Origin: Hymenobacter algoricola
GTDB taxonomy: Bacteria; Bacteroidota; Bacteroidia; Cytophagales; Hymenobacteraceae
Direction: 5' to 3'
DNA: 64,000 bases
Assembly: GCF_039539525.1 (NCBI RefSeq)
Contig: NZ_BAABDH010000021.1
Span: forward strand, 1-64,000
The notes below the pieces were generated by a model. That model saw only the letters and a program-made list of their open reading frames with translations, had not been told where the DNA came from and ran no database searches. Positions within the stretch are counted from its first letter, which is position 1. Each line of letters begins with the position of its first letter. The position numbers and the translations under genes were made by a program. Positions 63,992 to 64,000 of the stretch are shown one piece after another.

Positions 63992-64000
63992 GCGGCTGAA

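Overview
The window looks like chromosomal DNA of a high-GC member of the Bacteroidota, most likely Hymenobacter or a close relative. Several independent signs agree: -7 boxes of the TAnnTTTG type instead of sigma70 -10 boxes, no Shine-Dalgarno sequences ahead of the starts, three secreted proteins with Por/T9SS C-terminal sorting tails, a TonB-dependent receptor with an N-terminal carboxypeptidase-like domain, and GC-rich genes separated by GC-rich hairpin repeats. The genus is inferred; no marker such as rRNA is present. Layout: 1-84 is the edge of a probable IS3-family element. 110-18750 holds housekeeping and secreted-enzyme genes: a Kazal lipoprotein, a T9SS RCC1-repeat protein, RluF, an amber-broken lipoprotein, a proline-iminopeptidase-like lipoprotein, two serine beta-lactamase-like hydrolases, two MBL-fold proteins, YebC, an SDR oxidoreductase, a formimidoylglutamase-like enzyme, a tandem pair of beta-strand-repeat surface proteins, and a DUF2975/HTH pair. 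19057-33372 is metabolic: hutU, an IS630 element abutting a 164-bp MITE, an NmrA protein, a PAP2 phosphatase, CtlX, a BLUF photoreceptor, pncA followed by a broken 2'-5' RNA ligase gene, hutI and PhzF. With the hutG-like gene at 12298, three of the four classic histidine-degradation steps lie in the window but scattered. 33436-42515 holds a TPR protein, ruvC, a flippase-like/glycosyltransferase operon, a probable metal-uptake cluster (His-rich protein, TonB receptor, acidic lipoprotein) and a thioredoxin-reductase-like enzyme. 42693-46106 holds a cytochrome c, an oligopeptide-type ABC permease and a SpoIIE/PP2C phosphatase. 46231-53564 is a compact exopolysaccharide locus: Wzz-like and Wzy-like proteins leftward; a Wzx-like flippase, two glycosyltransferases and a polysaccharide deacetylase rightward. 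53709-57850 is a two-gene T9SS operon whose first gene, an M6-like zinc protease, carries a 16-base homopolymer just after its ATG. 58061-64000 holds the second MITE copy, tatD, asparaginase, tRNA-Ser(GGA), GAF and DUF3850 proteins, an MFS transporter and a possible small gene at the right edge. Most notable: two 164-bp MITE copies identical over their whole length 37 kb apart, with terminal repeats matching the resident IS630; the poly-G tract that puts the secreted protease out of frame with its only plausible ATG; two otherwise intact genes each interrupted by one in-frame amber codon; a secreted beta-propeller gene built on an exact 168-bp period; and a palindromic dispersed repeat at the N-terminus of hutU.
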